Positions 16,709 through 25,149 are shown, counted from the stretch's first letter. The stretch is 64,000 bases of DNA from Pseudomonas azadiae (GCF_019145355.1 NZ_JAHSTY010000001.1:682001-746000); one strand, 5' to 3'. A program made the numbers and translations. Notes: a model not told the origin generated them from the sequence alone.

Positions 16709-17454
16709 GTTCAGCTCTTCGCATATGGCCGTTCAACTACCCGGCGTTACCTCGAATGGCATTGTTTTCAATTCAGGTAAAGGACGTCGTCGAGCGCGAT
16801 ATGCCGCAGGCAGAGGAGTGGCTGGCGTGCGCCATGACATCCCGACGCAAGGAGTTCGCAGCCGGCCGAATCTGTTCGGCTGCGGCGCTTCAGGCACTGG
16901 GTGGCGATAGCGTGTGGCCGCCTATTGCCAAGCCCTCTCGCTATCCAAAATTCCCAAAGGAGTTCAAGGGTTCGATCACCCACACTCAAGAGTGCGCACT
17001 GGCATGTGTGGGCGATGCGGAGCGTTATCTCGCAATTGGCCTGGATGCTGAACCGATGGTTGAGCACGCAGAACTTGAACAAATGGCCAATCACGTTCTT
17101 TCTCCGCCCGAGCTGAACCAGTTCAAAAAAATGGACAGGGAACGGGCGCTGACGTTCTTCTACTTGTGTTTTTCAGCCAAAGAAACTTTGTTCAAGACGC
17201 TGTTTCCGTTGTGCCATACCGACATGGAATTTACTGAATCCGAACTCACTTCCTGGGATGACGAAGGGTGTTTTACGCTGCGCCTCGTCACCGACCGGGT
17301 GAGCGACCGATTCGAGAACGGCACCCTGTTCCGTGGCCTGTGGTCCGTACACGCCGGTACCCTGCTCACTCTGCTCGCCCTCCCCCGCAAACAGGCGTTA
17401 CCCACACTGGACTCGCAACTCTATGTGCCTGATTTCAGCTATGGGCGCCCTTGA
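16705..17454 (+). CDS. 4'-phosphopantetheinyl transferase (Sfp/EntD type)
   Basis: A 249-residue transferase that would attach the phosphopantetheine arm to Ser1000 and Ser2062 of the NRPS. Family motifs are all visible: RKEFAAGRICSAAAL (EntD-like N-terminal motif), SITHTQECALACV, AIGLDAEP (metal-binding Asp and Glu region) and FSAKETLFKTLFP (the signature WxxKEA-like helix). It resembles the EntD/PcpS class. The start codon overlaps the PaaN-like stop by four bases. It ends the operon; a dedicated activating enzyme makes the cluster more self-contained, although pseudomonads normally also have a general PPTase. Confidence 0.92.
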   Translation: MSSALRIWPFNYPALPRMALFSIQVKDVVERDMPQAEEWLACAMTSRRKEFAAGRICSAAALQALGGDSVWPPIAKPSRYPKFPKEFKGSITHTQECALACVGDAERYLAIGLDAEPMVEHAELEQMANHVLSPPELNQFKKMDRERALTFFYLCFSAKETLFKTLFPLCHTDMEFTESELTSWDDEGCFTLRLVTDRVSDRFENGTLFRGLWSVHAGTLLTLLALPRKQALPTLDSQLYVPDFSYGRP

Positions 17455-17502
17455 GCAGAAGTTTAAGGCTCCGTGGAGCTTGCGCGCCAGCCCAACCAAT
17501 CA

Positions 17503-17556
17503 TTTACATTCACTTCGTATGATTATACGATTTTAATAATACGCAGTGAATGTAAA
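17503..17556. promoter_or_regulatory. AcrR/TtgR-like operator upstream of the first MFS gene
   Basis: TTTACATTCACTTCGTAT (17503-17520) and ATACGCAGTGAATGTAAA (17539-17556) are inverted copies with a single mismatch over 18 bp, separated by 18 AT-rich bases that can hold the -10 region. The TACATTCA/TGAATGTA core resembles operators of AcrR/TtgR-type repressors. The same 18-bp element occurs upstream of the second MFS gene (24712-24729), pointing to one regulator for both. Confidence 0.65.
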
Positions 17557-17612
17557 CTCCCGATTCAACGACTGTCAGACACGCTTTACTCACTCGATAA
17601 GGAGTATCGAAC

Positions 17613-18821
17613 ATGGCTAATCCGTACCGAATACTGTTTCAAGCCTCGGGCACCAGGGCATTTTCCCTGGCAGGCCTACTAGCCCGTTTACCGCTCCCGA
17701 TGACAGGTATCGGCATTATCACGATGCTTTCGCAGTTGCGTGGCAGCTATGCACTGGCTGGCGCGGTTTCTGCCACCTTTGTCCTGACATATGCACTGAT
17801 GTCACCGCAGGTTTCACGAATGGTGGATCGTTATGGTCAACGCCGGGTACTGCCATTGTCTGCTGGTCTCAGTGTAGTGGGTCTGCTTCTACTACTGGCT
17901 TGCACCTACTGGCACACGCCTGACTGGACGTTGTTCCTGGCGGCAGTGTTAGCGGGCTTCATGCCGAGCATGTCGGCCATGGTTCGCGCCCGGTGGACGG
18001 CGATATACCGAGGCGAGCCCCACCTGCAAACAGCCTATTCCCTCGAAACCGTACTGGACGAAGTGACGTTTATCGCAGGGCCGCCGATTTCCGTGGGATT
18101 GAGCGTGGCCGTCTTTCCCCAGGCCGGACCGCTGGCGGCCGTTGTGATGCTGGCGATTGGTACGCTTGCTTTGGCGGCCCAAGTATCCACCGAGCCGCCA
18201 GTGGAATCCGCCGAAGAAAAGAGAACGAGAACGGCCTCCATCTTTCGCCTGGCGGACGTGCGACTATTAACATTGCTGATGGTCGCAATGGGCGTCATCG
18301 TTGGAACGGTTGATATCGTAAGTGTCGCATTCGCTGAACAGATGGGGAGTCCGGCAGCCGCGAGTATCGTGCTGTCCTGTTATGCCATCGGCTCGTGCGC
18401 CGCTGGCCTGTTGTTCGGTGCGCTGAAACTGAAAACACCGCTCCACACACTCTTGCTGTTGGGTGGCCTGGCTACGGCAGCAACCACACTGCCCTTGTTG
18501 ATGGCGGGCAATATTGCCGGCCTGTCCGCAGCGGTACTGGTGGCTGGACTATTCTTCGCGCCCACAATGATCGTAGCGATGTCCTTGGTTGAGCGAATCG
18601 TACCGGAACGACAATTGACTGAAGGTATGACCTGGTTGCTGGCGGGCTTGAATGTCGGGGTGGCAATGGGTGCCGCGGCATCGGGCCAGTTAGTGGATAT
18701 GGAAGGGGCTCGCTATGGATTCAACGTTGCTCTGGCAGCCGGAGCGGCGGTACTGCTGGTGGCTGTCTGGGGACACCGCCGGATGCGAGAACACTCGCTT
18801 ACGCGAGCGTATTCCGTGTGA
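17613..18821 (+). CDS. Major facilitator superfamily transporter, putative drug or metabolite exporter
   Basis: A 402-residue integral membrane protein with about twelve hydrophobic segments and the MFS loop motif MVDRYGQRRVLP after the second segment. It is similar in plan to small-molecule efflux MFS proteins, but no substrate-specific feature is visible. A strong AAGGAG site precedes the ATG. Its promoter holds the paired TTTACATTCA operator, and a TetR gene lies immediately downstream on the opposite strand, so it is likely induced by a toxic or exported compound. It starts 158 bases after the NRPS operon and could export that product, but separate control makes this only a possibility. 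Confidence 0.85.
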   Translation: MANPYRILFQASGTRAFSLAGLLARLPLPMTGIGIITMLSQLRGSYALAGAVSATFVLTYALMSPQVSRMVDRYGQRRVLPLSAGLSVVGLLLLLACTYWHTPDWTLFLAAVLAGFMPSMSAMVRARWTAIYRGEPHLQTAYSLETVLDEVTFIAGPPISVGLSVAVFPQAGPLAAVVMLAIGTLALAAQVSTEPPVESAEEKRTRTASIFRLADVRLLTLLMVAMGVIVGTVDIVSVAFAEQMGSPAAASIVLSCYAIGSCAAGLLFGALKLKTPLHTLLLLGGLATAATTLPLLMAGNIAGLSAAVLVAGLFFAPTMIVAMSLVERIVPERQLTEGMTWLLAGLNVGVAMGAAASGQLVDMEGARYGFNVALAAGAAVLLVAVWGHRRMREHSLTRAYSV

Positions 18822-18860
18822 GTCTCGACGCTAAAGCACTTCGCTTGGAATGACCGGCAG

Positions 18861-18890
18861 AAAAAAGCCACTCAATAGAGTGGCTTTCGT
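18861..18890. terminator. Bidirectional intrinsic terminator between convergent genes
   Basis: Arms AAAGCCACTC (18864-18873) and GAGTGGCTTT (18878-18887) enclose an AATA loop. A run of six A precedes the stem on the plus strand (a U-run for the minus-strand transcript), and TTTCGTTTC follows it. It would stop both the MFS transcript and the convergent TetR transcript. Confidence 0.8.
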
Positions 18891-18972
18891 TTCTTAATCC
18901 TAGCGCGATGTGCACTTGGATCCGCTAAGCAAATGATGATGCGCGTGCCCCTGCTTCTGGCGACGAACTCAT

Positions 18973-19575
18973 CTACTGGGGGTCGGCCTTTGGTTTAACC
19001 AGGATGCCCCTCAGCAGCAACTCAAGCGCGACCACACTCTGCGCAAGTCGCTTATCGCCCTCTTCCGAATCTGCAATCCAGAACGCGGCTTCGGCAAGGC
19101 TGCCGTAGATCAGCAACGCCAGCGCCTGAGGGTTGACATCCACCACGATACCTTGCTGGATCAAGACCTGAATCGTCCGCTGCATCGACTCTACACAATG
19201 ACGCTGTGCATCGGGTGAGGTGCCGCCCAGTACTGCCCTGGCATCGCGCAACACAATCCGCTGGATTTGTGGTTCCAGGGCCATTTCCAGATAGGCACGG
19301 CAGCGCTGGCGAAAACCGTCCCAGGCATCTGCTGCAGTGTCAGTAATGGCTTGCAGACGCTCATCCATTTCAGCGTCGAGTTGCTCGACGACTGCTGACA
19401 GCAAGCCTTTCTTGTCACCGAAGTGATGGTAGAGCGCGCCACGGGTCAGGCTCGCCTGAGCCGTCAGCTCATCCATTGAGGTGTCCGCATAGCCTCGCTC
19501 ACTGAACATCTCTCGCGCTTTGGCTATTAACAGGGCACGGGTTTCTTCCATATCGGCGCGGGTGCGGCGAACCAT
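18973..19575 (-). CDS. TetR-family regulator (AcrR/TtgR-like), likely repressor of both MFS genes
   Basis: A 200-residue TetR protein. The N-terminal domain reads LIAKAREMFSERGYADTSMDELTAQASLTRGALYHHFGDKKGLLSAV, the helix-turn-helix with the ALYHHF recognition helix typical of AcrR-like efflux repressors; the rest is a variable ligand-binding domain. It lies between two MFS genes that share a TTTACATTCA-type operator of the kind recognised by AcrR/TtgR proteins, and is the only regulator next to them. No copy of that operator is seen upstream of its own start, so it may not be autoregulated. Confidence 0.88.
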   Translation of the reverse strand: MVRRTRADMEETRALLIAKAREMFSERGYADTSMDELTAQASLTRGALYHHFGDKKGLLSAVVEQLDAEMDERLQAITDTAADAWDGFRQRCRAYLEMALEPQIQRIVLRDARAVLGGTSPDAQRHCVESMQRTIQVLIQQGIVVDVNPQALALLIYGSLAEAAFWIADSEEGDKRLAQSVVALELLLRGILVKPKADPQ

Positions 19576-19722
19576 CGGTTATCTCCTCACTGAAGGCGGC
19601 GTGACCTGTGATGTCCATGAAGTCATGAATAGGCGCAGCTATACATGCGGCCTGTGTCTATTGTCACTTTCGCGTACTTCGATAACAAGCACGCCGTGCC
19701 CCGTGAAACAGCGCCATATGCG

Positions 19723-20733
19723 CTAGCGTGCGAGAAGTTTAATCATCGCCTGTTCAATCACCCAGGTATCCGCATCATTCAGGCCTTCGCCAGCGACGTG
19801 CCCCCAGACGGATTCCAATATGCGCAGTTCGGCCTTGGGTATCCGACTGACCTCGTGTTCGGCATCTCGGACAGGGAAGTACAGATCGCTCGATGCAGGC
19901 ATCACCAGCGTATCGGCGGTGATCGAAGCCAATGCCCTACTGACATCGCCCTGGTAACGGGCATTTGCACTGATGTCTGCATGCTGTCCGCTCCAGAGTT
20001 GCGCAATAATGTCGTTGGCATCTCGCTTGAGGAACCACCCTTCCCAGAAATCAATCAGGAAGTCTTCAATGGATGCGTAACCCAGTGCGGTCTCATCCAA
20101 TCGGTCGCGGAAGAATGCCTGAGACAGCCCCAGGGCAGCATAGACACGCGCGGCAACACGTAAGCCGCGTTGCGGTGGCAGCGTGTAAAACCCCTCCCGG
20201 AAGTCGGCATCCAGCTCGATCGCAGCGCGCACGCTATCAAAAAACACATACAAATGACGTGACGTGCGTGCTGCGCTCTGAAAGGTAAACAGCCGCTCAA
20301 CCATGTCCGGGAAGGCACAGGCCCACTCAAAAGCCTGAGTTCCGCCCAGAGACCAACCTGTGGCCATCCGAATTTTCTGGATACCGAACAATTCGGTAAC
20401 CAAGCGATGTTGCTGAACAACATTGTCGTGGATCGTAACGTGTGGAAAGCGACTACCGTTCTGCGGCGCCGCCGTGTTGCTGGGCGAGCTGGACAAGCCA
20501 TTGCCGAAAGCGTTTGGCACGATAATGAAGTACTTTTCCGAGTTCAGCGCGCGACCTGGCCCGATCAACCAGGCGGCATCTTCATGGGTCGCTGCGAAGG
20601 ACGTCGGATAGACAATAACATTGTCCTTTGCGTCATTAAGGCGGCCATAGGTCTTGTATGCCAATCGGGCCTCGCGCAGACGACGACCCGATTGCAACTG
20701 AATGTCACCGAGCTCAAAAACCTCATACGTCAT
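19723..20733 (-). CDS. Alpha/beta hydrolase of the homoserine O-acetyltransferase (MetX-like) family
   Basis: A 336-residue alpha/beta hydrolase. The nucleophile elbow is GWSLGGTQAFEWA (Ser128), with acid residue in ASSDLYFP and histidine in WGHVAGEG near the C-terminus. The overall pattern (LAYKTYGRLN, the NAFGNGLSSSPSN stretch, the FPDMVERL helix) is that of MetX, but the elbow differs from the usual GGSMGG of true acetyltransferases. Some members of this family, such as MekB, are esterases. It lies downstream of the PQQ glucose dehydrogenase on the same strand; whether they are co-transcribed is unclear because inverted repeats separate them. Function not assigned beyond acyl transfer or ester hydrolysis. 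Confidence 0.75.
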   Translation of the reverse strand: MTYEVFELGDIQLQSGRRLREARLAYKTYGRLNDAKDNVIVYPTSFAATHEDAAWLIGPGRALNSEKYFIIVPNAFGNGLSSSPSNTAAPQNGSRFPHVTIHDNVVQQHRLVTELFGIQKIRMATGWSLGGTQAFEWACAFPDMVERLFTFQSAARTSRHLYVFFDSVRAAIELDADFREGFYTLPPQRGLRVAARVYAALGLSQAFFRDRLDETALGYASIEDFLIDFWEGWFLKRDANDIIAQLWSGQHADISANARYQGDVSRALASITADTLVMPASSDLYFPVRDAEHEVSRIPKAELRILESVWGHVAGEGLNDADTWVIEQAMIKLLAR

Positions 20734-20765
20734 AGTGCGTGCTTCCCTTCATCTCTTTCTCTTTT

Positions 20766-20795
20766 CCACATGCAGATGTGGTCCGCTGCGCAGCG
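20766..20795. repeat. Two adjacent inverted repeats between the glucose dehydrogenase and hydrolase genes
   Basis: CCACAT-GCAG-ATGTGG (20766-20781) and the perfect palindrome CGCTGCGCAGCG (20784-20795) fill much of the 102-bp gap. They may be a terminator for the upstream minus-strand gene or an operator for the hydrolase; the U-tract is poor. Confidence 0.4.
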
Positions 20796-20835
20796 ATGTG
20801 TAAGTTGCATACGCAGCCCCGCTTCGGCACAACGA

Positions 20836-23208
20836 TCAAGGGAGGCGGTAGGCGATCACATAGTCTCCGCGTTCTTGCTCTGGGCCTTGCGAACCGCCCG
20901 CAGTGACAACAACGTATTGCCTTCCCGTTCTGCCACCCTGGTAAGTCATGGGGGTCGCCTGACTGCCGACGGGCAGTCGACTTTTCCAGAGTTCCTTCCC
21001 GGTCCCGCTATCCATGGCCCTGAGGTAGTGATCCATCGAACCGGAGAAAAAAACCACCCCACCACGGGTAACAAGAGGTCCGCCCATGGTGGGCATTCCA
21101 AGAGGCAAACGTAATCCGGTAATCGCGCCCAACAAAGGCGTGTCTTCGGTACTGCCCATGGGGACTTGCCATGCGATCTCTCCGGACCGAAGCACAATTG
21201 CTGTCAATGTGCCGTAAGGCGGCGCAGTGCAAGGCACTCCGAGTGGCGAGGTGAACATTCCGTGAACGACGCCATAGGGTGCCCCACGCTGTTGGGCGTA
21301 ATTACCCGCAGCGCCAGTAGGATTGTAACCAGCGGCCAGGGCATCCTCATGCTTGATAAATTGGGCCCAATGAGCAATGCGGATATCATTGACAACCAGC
21401 AGGCCTGAACTTACATCAACCGCCCCGCCCCCCCAATTTATGCCTCCGTAATAACCGGGGTACATGATTGTTTTTTGTGTGCTTATCGGCGTGAAATCGC
21501 CTTTCCAATGCATACGCTTAAACTGAATGCGGCAATACAGCTGATCAAGCGCGGTGATCCCCCACATACTTTTTTCTGTGAGCGGACCGTAGTCAAGTGA
21601 CGCTCGTGAATAAGGCTGGACAGCGGATGGATGTTGGCCGACAGGCGCACCCTCCACACTGACCGCACGTGATTCAACGGGGAGAACAGGACGACCATTA
21701 CGGCGATCCAAAACAAAAACTTGCCCCATTTTTGTCAAAACGATCACGACCGGAGTACTTTCTCCATTCCCCATTACAAGGTCATGAAGAATGGGCTGCG
21801 CGGCAACATCATAATCATGGAGATCATGATTGACCGTCCTGAAGTGCCAACGATCAATCCCGGTTTTCACATCAATGGCGACGACTGAAGCATTGTACGT
21901 TTCAGATGACGGTAAACGATCAGCGCCCCAAAAATCTGGAGTCTGATTACCCGTCGGTACGTAGATCAATCCCAGTTCAGAATCATAGGAGGCGGTGCCC
22001 CAGAAATTGGGGGTCTCATCCGCGTAAGTTTCCCCCTCCGGGAGCGGATGCCCCCTCTTGGGAGCAGCCGGGTCCCATGCCCAGACAAGCCGTCCTGACT
22101 TAATATCCCAACCACGCACAACACCCGATGGCTCGCCACCACTGGCCCAATCCTGCATACGCGCGCCGGTGACAATGACGTCACCCGCAACAAGGGGCGC
22201 TGACGTAGGGAAATAGGAGTCTTTAGCCCTTTCGCTCAATCCCTTCAGCAAATCCACGTAACCGTGCTCACCAAATCCAGGACACGCCTCACCCGATCGG
22301 GCATCAAGCGTGAACAACCTTGCATCGAGGGTAGTCAGTACAATACGCGTTTTACACAAGGCGTCCGCGCTGCCATCCACATTGCCCGTGACGCTGTCGT
22401 CAGGCGCCGAATGGGACGCAAGGCCACGGCAGCGCTGCCATTCTTTTGAAACTACTTGTGGATCGAATCGCCACCTCTCAACACCGATTTCAGCGTCGAC
22501 CGCCATAACTTTACTGTAGGGCGTACAGACATAGAGCATGTCGCCTATCTTTATCGGGGTGCCCTGAAAGGCAGCTTCTGCGGTGGGTACATCACCGGTT
22601 TTAAACTCCCAGGCGACCTGTAAATCCGTTACGTTCGAACGCTCTATCTCAGCAAGTTCTGAATATCGAGTGCCCCGTGCACTAAGCCCATATTGAGGCC
22701 AATCCTGATTGACTGCGTGTTCCACAGGAGGGTTGGCGCTGGATGCTCCCTCAGCCGTCAGCACGCCTTTTGAAACAACTGATGCATGCGGATAGAAACC
22801 AGCCCCGATGCCGACAAACGCGATGCCGAACAACACAATCGACGCTGGCGTTCGCATCTTGCGTCCACCTTGCACGCCGTCATGAGTTCTAAGCTGCGCG
22901 TAAAACAACGTAACAACACAAGCCACGCCTAAAAATAAGGACACCCGCGGCACAAACTGCCAGTAGTCCAGGCCCACCTCCAGCAGCGCCCAAATCACAC
23001 TGAAAATCAACAGGACGATTGCCGTGCTGAAAGCGTGAGCGTGCTGTTTGATAAGCGAATAGGAAACGTAGCCAAGAAGACAACCTGCCACTGCGTAGAA
23101 CCAGCTCCCGCCAAGCACTATCAACCACAGTCCGCCCAAAAACAAAAAACCGGCGCCAAGCGCGAATAAGCCTGCCACGGTGTGCATTGCAATCCGTATA
23201 ACCCGCAT
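20836..23208 (-). CDS. gcd: Membrane-bound PQQ-dependent glucose dehydrogenase family protein
   Basis: A 790-residue quinoprotein of the glucose/quinate/shikimate family (E. coli Gcd is about 796). Five hydrophobic segments occupy the first 150 residues and pass electrons to ubiquinone; a periplasmic beta-propeller follows, starting DWPQYGLSARGTRYSEL and containing TVNHDLHDYDVAAQPIL, GGINWGGGAVDVSSG and the C-terminal GSQATPMTYQGGRTGRQYVV. It would oxidise an aldose such as glucose to the lactone in the periplasm. I choose the ATG at 23208 because AGGAG lies nine bases upstream; an ATG 14 codons earlier has no such site. The exact sugar or polyol is not certain, since quinate dehydrogenase shares this architecture. 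Confidence 0.88.
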   Translation of the reverse strand: MRVIRIAMHTVAGLFALGAGFLFLGGLWLIVLGGSWFYAVAGCLLGYVSYSLIKQHAHAFSTAIVLLIFSVIWALLEVGLDYWQFVPRVSLFLGVACVVTLFYAQLRTHDGVQGGRKMRTPASIVLFGIAFVGIGAGFYPHASVVSKGVLTAEGASSANPPVEHAVNQDWPQYGLSARGTRYSELAEIERSNVTDLQVAWEFKTGDVPTAEAAFQGTPIKIGDMLYVCTPYSKVMAVDAEIGVERWRFDPQVVSKEWQRCRGLASHSAPDDSVTGNVDGSADALCKTRIVLTTLDARLFTLDARSGEACPGFGEHGYVDLLKGLSERAKDSYFPTSAPLVAGDVIVTGARMQDWASGGEPSGVVRGWDIKSGRLVWAWDPAAPKRGHPLPEGETYADETPNFWGTASYDSELGLIYVPTGNQTPDFWGADRLPSSETYNASVVAIDVKTGIDRWHFRTVNHDLHDYDVAAQPILHDLVMGNGESTPVVIVLTKMGQVFVLDRRNGRPVLPVESRAVSVEGAPVGQHPSAVQPYSRASLDYGPLTEKSMWGITALDQLYCRIQFKRMHWKGDFTPISTQKTIMYPGYYGGINWGGGAVDVSSGLLVVNDIRIAHWAQFIKHEDALAAGYNPTGAAGNYAQQRGAPYGVVHGMFTSPLGVPCTAPPYGTLTAIVLRSGEIAWQVPMGSTEDTPLLGAITGLRLPLGMPTMGGPLVTRGGVVFFSGSMDHYLRAMDSGTGKELWKSRLPVGSQATPMTYQGGRTGRQYVVVTAGGSQGPEQERGDYVIAYRLP

Positions 23209-23358
23209 ACCGCCCTTCTCCTGCCAGCGATGCCTATGGTTATTGATCAAGGTTTTTTGACCACTTACCGTCGTGCACCCTCCCCCCCATCACAGTCGTG
23301 CGTGAAACGAGGGGGGATAGGTTTCCAATCGAACAACCGAAACCCTTTCGGGCCCAGC

Positions 23359-24561
23359 CTATGGGCAAATTGCCTGAGCTTTTTTGCCACTTGAACGGAT
23401 CGCGAACGTCAGCAGCAGTGCCACTGTGGCCAAACCTGCGGCCAACCAGAGATTGGTGGCCAGACCGAACCTGTCTACCGCCTGCCCACCCGACCACGAC
23501 CCCAGAAAAATACCGATATTGAATACACCTACATAAAGCGCAGTAGCGATTTCCACTGCATGCGGCGCCGCTTTCATCATCCAGGTCATCAGGCCCACCG
23601 ACACGCCACCGTAGGCCAGCCCCCAGGCCAGCAACACTAAGCCGCCCCCCACATGGGAGTCTCCGATCGTCAGGAACAGCACTGGCGCCAACAACAATCC
23701 CAGCGAGATAAAGACCAGGGTCAGGGCCGTGCGACGCGCGGCGATAATACCCGCCAGGAAGTTGCCAATGATGCCCGCAACACCATAGGCGAACAGCAAC
23801 GCGCCGATCCATTGAGCATCGAATCCGGAGACCGATAACAACAACGGACGGACAAATGTGAATGCCATGAAGTGCCCGGCCACCAACAAGATGGTCAGTG
23901 CCAGACCGGCTTGCAACTTGCGGTTGGCAAACTGTTCAGCGAACTGGCGCAAGGTGACTGAGTGGTGAACAGGCAAAGCGGGAATGGCGAAGAGGTGAAT
24001 CAACAACACCCCGGCACTGAAGATAGCCATACAGCCGAAAGCCCAACGCCAACCGGCAAAATCACCGATCAACGCGCCTAACGGCACACCCAGTACGGAT
24101 GCCGCAGCGACCCCGCCAAAGATAATGGAGGTGGCCAGACCCACTGCGTGTGCCGGGACCAGCCGAGCGGCCAAGCCCCCCGCGACAGCCCAAATACCTC
24201 CCATGCAGAAGCCGACAAGCGCACGTGCAATCAGCATCCACAGCATATCTGGGGCCAGGGCCGATGCAATATTGGCGATTACCAACAGGCCGAGCAAGCC
24301 GCACAAAATCCAGCGCCGGTCCAGATTGCCTGCTGCGATCACCACCAGCGGTGCAAAAAAAGCTGCCAGCAAAGCGGGCAACGAGATCATTAAACCAGCA
24401 CTTCCAGTGGACGTTTCAAGCGAGCCAGCAATGGTTGTCAGCAAACCGACCGGAAGCATTTCTGTCGTCACAACCGAAAATGTAGCAAGACCCATGGCGG
24501 CCACTGCCAGCCATGGATACCGCGGGGACGTTGCAGGCGAAGCGACTGAAGGTGAACTCAT
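23359..24561 (-). CDS. Major facilitator superfamily transporter, DHA1/AraJ type
   Basis: A 400-residue MFS protein with about twelve membrane segments. The early TTEMLPVGLLTTIAGSL and the conserved ARALVGFCMGGIWAVAGGLAARLVP segment (motif C-like region) are typical of the sugar-efflux/chloramphenicol-resistance (SotB, AraJ, NepI) branch of drug:H+ antiporters. Its promoter region carries two copies of the TGAATGT element that also flanks the first MFS gene, so the TetR protein encoded at 18973-19575 probably controls both. The gene lies upstream of the glucose dehydrogenase on the same strand with 150 bases between. Confidence 0.87.
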   Translation of the reverse strand: MSSPSVASPATSPRYPWLAVAAMGLATFSVVTTEMLPVGLLTTIAGSLETSTGSAGLMISLPALLAAFFAPLVVIAAGNLDRRWILCGLLGLLVIANIASALAPDMLWMLIARALVGFCMGGIWAVAGGLAARLVPAHAVGLATSIIFGGVAAASVLGVPLGALIGDFAGWRWAFGCMAIFSAGVLLIHLFAIPALPVHHSVTLRQFAEQFANRKLQAGLALTILLVAGHFMAFTFVRPLLLSVSGFDAQWIGALLFAYGVAGIIGNFLAGIIAARRTALTLVFISLGLLLAPVLFLTIGDSHVGGGLVLLAWGLAYGGVSVGLMTWMMKAAPHAVEIATALYVGVFNIGIFLGSWSGGQAVDRFGLATNLWLAAGLATVALLLTFAIRSSGKKAQAICP

Positions 24562-24681
24562 GATTGCTAAATCCCTTTAGATGAAATTCAGGCCTCGCCC
24601 AAGACGCGAGTTCCTTTGATCGCGGGAAGCTAGTGGGCGACCGTTCGCTGATAGGGAACGCGACGAACCCAGAAAACATAC

Positions 24682-24729
24682 ATACTGAATGAATGTTTAA
24701 TTCAACTTATCATACGCAATGAATGTAAA
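24682..24729. promoter_or_regulatory. AcrR/TtgR-like operator elements upstream of the second MFS gene
   Basis: ATACGCAATGAATGTAAA (24712-24729) matches the right arm of the operator at 17539-17556 in 17 of 18 positions. A degenerate copy, ATACTGAATGAATGTTTA (24682-24699), lies exactly 30 bp away in the same orientation, about three helical turns. Both are 120-170 bp upstream of the MFS start on the minus strand. Confidence 0.6.
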
Positions 24730-25018
24730 CAATCGGAGGTAACGATTCTGACGTTCCGGCTCTGAGCCAAGGCAACCTCAAAGCGCAGCCAACATTGTTG
24801 GCCGCTCGGCCTTACGAAATTTGATAAGAGACCAGCGCACCTCTGCGCTGGCGAGCGTGCTTGAGACTCACGCGGGAAAGTGCCGAGGGATAAACTGATG
24901 AAGAGTCCGCCAGCTAAGCCATGAACGCCTGCGAACATTGTGAAGACTTTACTTGCGGTGCCAAATCCGACACCGCCTTACAATCACCGGGCAGTTTTGC
25001 GCGGGTTTTACGCAGACA
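24730..25018. other. Intergenic stretch without a recognised gene
   Basis: Between the MFS operator and the tRNA-Pro terminator I see no coding region with a plausible start and no RNA family I recognise. A short frame from 24921 encodes a Cys-rich start (CEHCEDFTCG) but runs on into the terminator and tRNA, so it is not supported. Confidence 0.4.
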
Positions 25019-25019
25019 C

Positions 25020-25045
25020 AAAAAAGCCGATCTAGCTGATCGGCT
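25020..25045 (-). terminator. Intrinsic terminator after tRNA-Pro
   Basis: On the minus strand, AGCCGATC-AGCTA-GATCGGCT is followed by TTTTT: a perfect 8-bp stem with U-run, 27 bases beyond the 3' end of the tRNA. Confidence 0.85.
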
Positions 25046-25072
25046 TAACTGTCTGATTTTAATCAGGAAATA

Positions 25073-25149
25073 TGGTCGGGACGGAGTGATTCGAACACTC
25101 GACCCCTAGCACCCCATGCTAGTGCGCTACCGGACTGCGCTACGCCCCG
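25073..25149 (-). tRNA. tRNA-Pro (anticodon GGG)
   Basis: The minus strand folds as a 77-nt tRNA with the CCA end encoded. The acceptor CGGGGCG pairs with CGTCCCG; the anticodon stem CTAGC/GCTAG encloses loop ATGGGGT, giving anticodon GGG; the T-loop is TTCGAAT. A terminator lies directly downstream and the MerR-type gene upstream on the same strand. Confidence 0.95.

Noticed and set aside
4844-17454. Reading the NRPS cluster as a siderophore pathway because of the iron-chelate importer upstream
   Set aside because: The synthetase lacks aryl-acid, hydroxamate or Cys-cyclisation features, and a separate gene, a decayed fragment and a divergent regulator separate the two loci. Linkage cannot be fully excluded.
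23270-23320. C-run and G-run pair upstream of the glucose dehydrogenase gene as an operator
   Set aside because: The arms are homopolymers (TCCCCCC/GGGGGGA) with a long centre; this can be chance and I see no supporting copy.
24921-25109. Cys-rich short frame (CEHCEDFTCG) upstream of tRNA-Pro
   Set aside because: It reads through the tRNA terminator and into the tRNA itself, so it cannot be a normal gene.
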